Of a stretch of 64,000 bases of DNA, positions 62,887 through 64,000 are shown in pieces (position 1 is the first letter of the stretch; every line of letters begins with the position of its first letter). This stretch comes from Roseibium aggregatum IAM 12614 (GTDB lineage Bacteria > Pseudomonadota > Alphaproteobacteria > Rhizobiales > Stappiaceae), in contig NZ_AAUW01000019.1 in the NCBI RefSeq assembly GCF_000168975.1, positions 95,262 through 159,261 of the forward strand, read 5' to 3'. Made by a program: the position numbers and the translations under genes. A model generated the notes under the pieces. It had not been told where the DNA came from. It saw only the letters and a program-made list of their open reading frames with translations, and ran no database searches.

Positions 62887-63642
62887 ATGCTTTTTCAGTC
62901 CGATCCCGTGAAGAACCGACCGAAAGTCCTGATCGTCCTGCATCAGGAGCATTCCTCGCCCGGACGGGTGGGTCTTGAGCTTGTAAAGCGCGGCTTCGCG
63001 CTCGACATCCGCAAGCCTCGGTTCGGCGACCTTCTGCCCGACACAATGGAAAGCCATGCCGGCGCCGTGGTCTTCGGCGGCCCGATGAGCGCCAACGACC
63101 CTGACGCATTCATTCAGAAGGAAATCGACTGGATCGGTGTTCCGCTTGCGGAGGAAAAACCCTTTCTCGGCATCTGCCTTGGCGCTCAGATGATGGTCAG
63201 ACATATGGGCGGCACGGTCACCAGCCACCATGAAAGCCTGGTGGAGATCGGCTATTATCCGCTGAAGCCGACCGATGCCGGCAAATCCCTGATGGACTGG
63301 CCTAAGAAGGTCTATCAATGGCACCGGGAAGGGTTCGACCTGCCCCGCGGCGCCGATCTTCTGGCCTCCGGGCCCACCTACCCCAATCAGGCGATCCGTG
63401 TCGGTTCCTGTGCATACGGCATCCAGTTTCACCCGGAACTGACCCACCAGATGATGGTCCGCTGGACGACCAAAGGCGCACCGCGCATGGAACTGCCCGG
63501 CGCACAGAAACGCCGCGACCATTTCGCCGGTCGCTTCGTGTACGATCCCGCCGTCCGGAAATGGCTCGACCGCTTCCTTGACCTCTGGATCGGCACAGCC
63601 GCCGCCCCGGTTCGCCATGATTTGATGAAGGCCGCGGAATAA
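62887..63642 (+). CDS. Class I glutamine amidotransferase-like protein
   Basis: 251 aa. C97 in LGICLGAQM, H182 and E184 in IQFHPELT give the classical triad. The protein looks like a stand-alone GMP-synthase-like amidotransferase/hydrolase (gamma-Glu peptide- or GuaA-type). ATG 62887 was chosen because the conserved part starts there (KVLIVLHQEHSSPG); ATG 62827 gives 20 more residues. Neither has a strong ribosome site. Confidence 0.85.
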   Translation: MLFQSDPVKNRPKVLIVLHQEHSSPGRVGLELVKRGFALDIRKPRFGDLLPDTMESHAGAVVFGGPMSANDPDAFIQKEIDWIGVPLAEEKPFLGICLGAQMMVRHMGGTVTSHHESLVEIGYYPLKPTDAGKSLMDWPKKVYQWHREGFDLPRGADLLASGPTYPNQAIRVGSCAYGIQFHPELTHQMMVRWTTKGAPRMELPGAQKRRDHFAGRFVYDPAVRKWLDRFLDLWIGTAAAPVRHDLMKAAE

Positions 63643-64000
63643 CCGGCATTTCAGACCCAAGGCCCGGCAAGAGATTGCTTTAACGCAGTCTGGAGCCCCT
63701 TTTCCACCGTCACTCCGGACAAGGAAGGCGCAGCCGAACACAGATCCGGAACCCAGACATATGCCGCGCTGAAAGCGCGTCAATTTTCCAATTACAATCG
63801 TTGCCGAATTCGAGACGCCAGCGCTTCCCGCCATTGTCATCCTCGCGAAAGCGGGGACCCAGGATTGCCTCACAGCCTGCTATAAGATCGCAAACGCCCG
63901 GGAATACTGGATCCCAGGTCTGCGCTACGCTTCGCCTGGGAAGACAATCTTTAGTCTGGAGGCCGTTAAAAAGGCGCGCCAAGACAGGCCTTTAACTCGG
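63643..64000. other. Intergenic region with palindromic repeat, no gene
   Basis: No gene is recognised. The stretch holds the repeat-like block at 63835-63945 and short frames that run through it. Confidence 0.45.
63835..63945. repeat. Intergenic palindromic repeat element, alphaproteobacterial type
   Basis: GTCATCCTCGCGAAAGCGGG followed by ACCCAGGA near 63836-63863, and later CTGGATCCCAGGTCTGCGCT with a matching GCCTGGGAAGAC near 63907-63945, form nested inverted repeats. From memory, this text recurs in Rhizobiales intergenic palindromes. Copy number in this genome cannot be tested here. Confidence 0.5.

Overview
The window looks like chromosomal DNA of a marine or host-associated alphaproteobacterium. 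High-GC coding sequence, an alphaproteobacterial-type phnFGHIJKL-DUF1045-MN cluster, an Irr-like iron box, TRAP and ABC uptake systems side by side, and a Fe-responsive imelysin module all fit Hyphomicrobiales/Stappiaceae (Roseibium/Labrenzia-like). That placement is inference from gene content; no rRNA or tRNA was seen.

Layout. 1-7 kb: end of an arylsulfatase, a run of small unknown proteins, a Crp/Fnr regulator, a 38-residue membrane peptide behind a good sigma70-type promoter, and two divergent transglutaminase-like proteins. 7-14.4 kb: a ribose-type ABC transporter whose binding-protein gene is broken, flanked by two related SGNH hydrolases and a ROK regulator. 14.4-19.2 kb: a decayed corridor with a DJ-1/PfpI gene interrupted by TGA, a fragment of an EamA exporter, and an intact EamA exporter next to a MocR-type regulator. 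19.2-34.2 kb: a catabolic block made of a ThDP-dependent decarboxylase-like enzyme, a DsbA-fold protein, two aldehyde dehydrogenases, an AraC regulator, a five-gene branched-chain-type ABC transporter translationally coupled to a nitrilase, an amidase and a LuxR-type regulator. 34.2-41.2 kb: an IclR regulator, a TRAP transporter, a ketopantoate reductase-like enzyme, and an alkylsulfatase-like gene carrying two in-frame TAG codons.

41.7-50.4 kb: C-P lyase. phnF is divergent from phnGHIJKL across an 18-bp perfect palindrome. A separate DUF1045-phnM-phnN unit follows, with a Pho-box-like sequence in its leader. No phosphonate transporter is present in the window. 50.4-53.6 kb: a small unknown, a tandem winged-helix repressor divergent from a VOC protein, and a truncated haemoglobin overlapping a PAS/class III nucleotidyl cyclase gene. 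53.7-56.6 kb: AsmA-family protein. 56.9-62 kb: a minus-strand iron module (imelysin, dihaem DUF1111, second imelysin, DUF1513) with an Irr-type ICE sequence upstream. 62.3-64 kb: TerB-like protein, class I glutamine amidotransferase, and an intergenic palindromic repeat.

The most interesting items are the globin/adenylyl-cyclase pair, the nitrilase fused by overlap to its own transporter operon with a 20-bp palindrome upstream, the repeated in-frame stop codons in otherwise intact frames, and three good regulatory sites (PhnF, PhoB, Irr). All functional statements come from reading the sequence and remembered family features; no database search was run.
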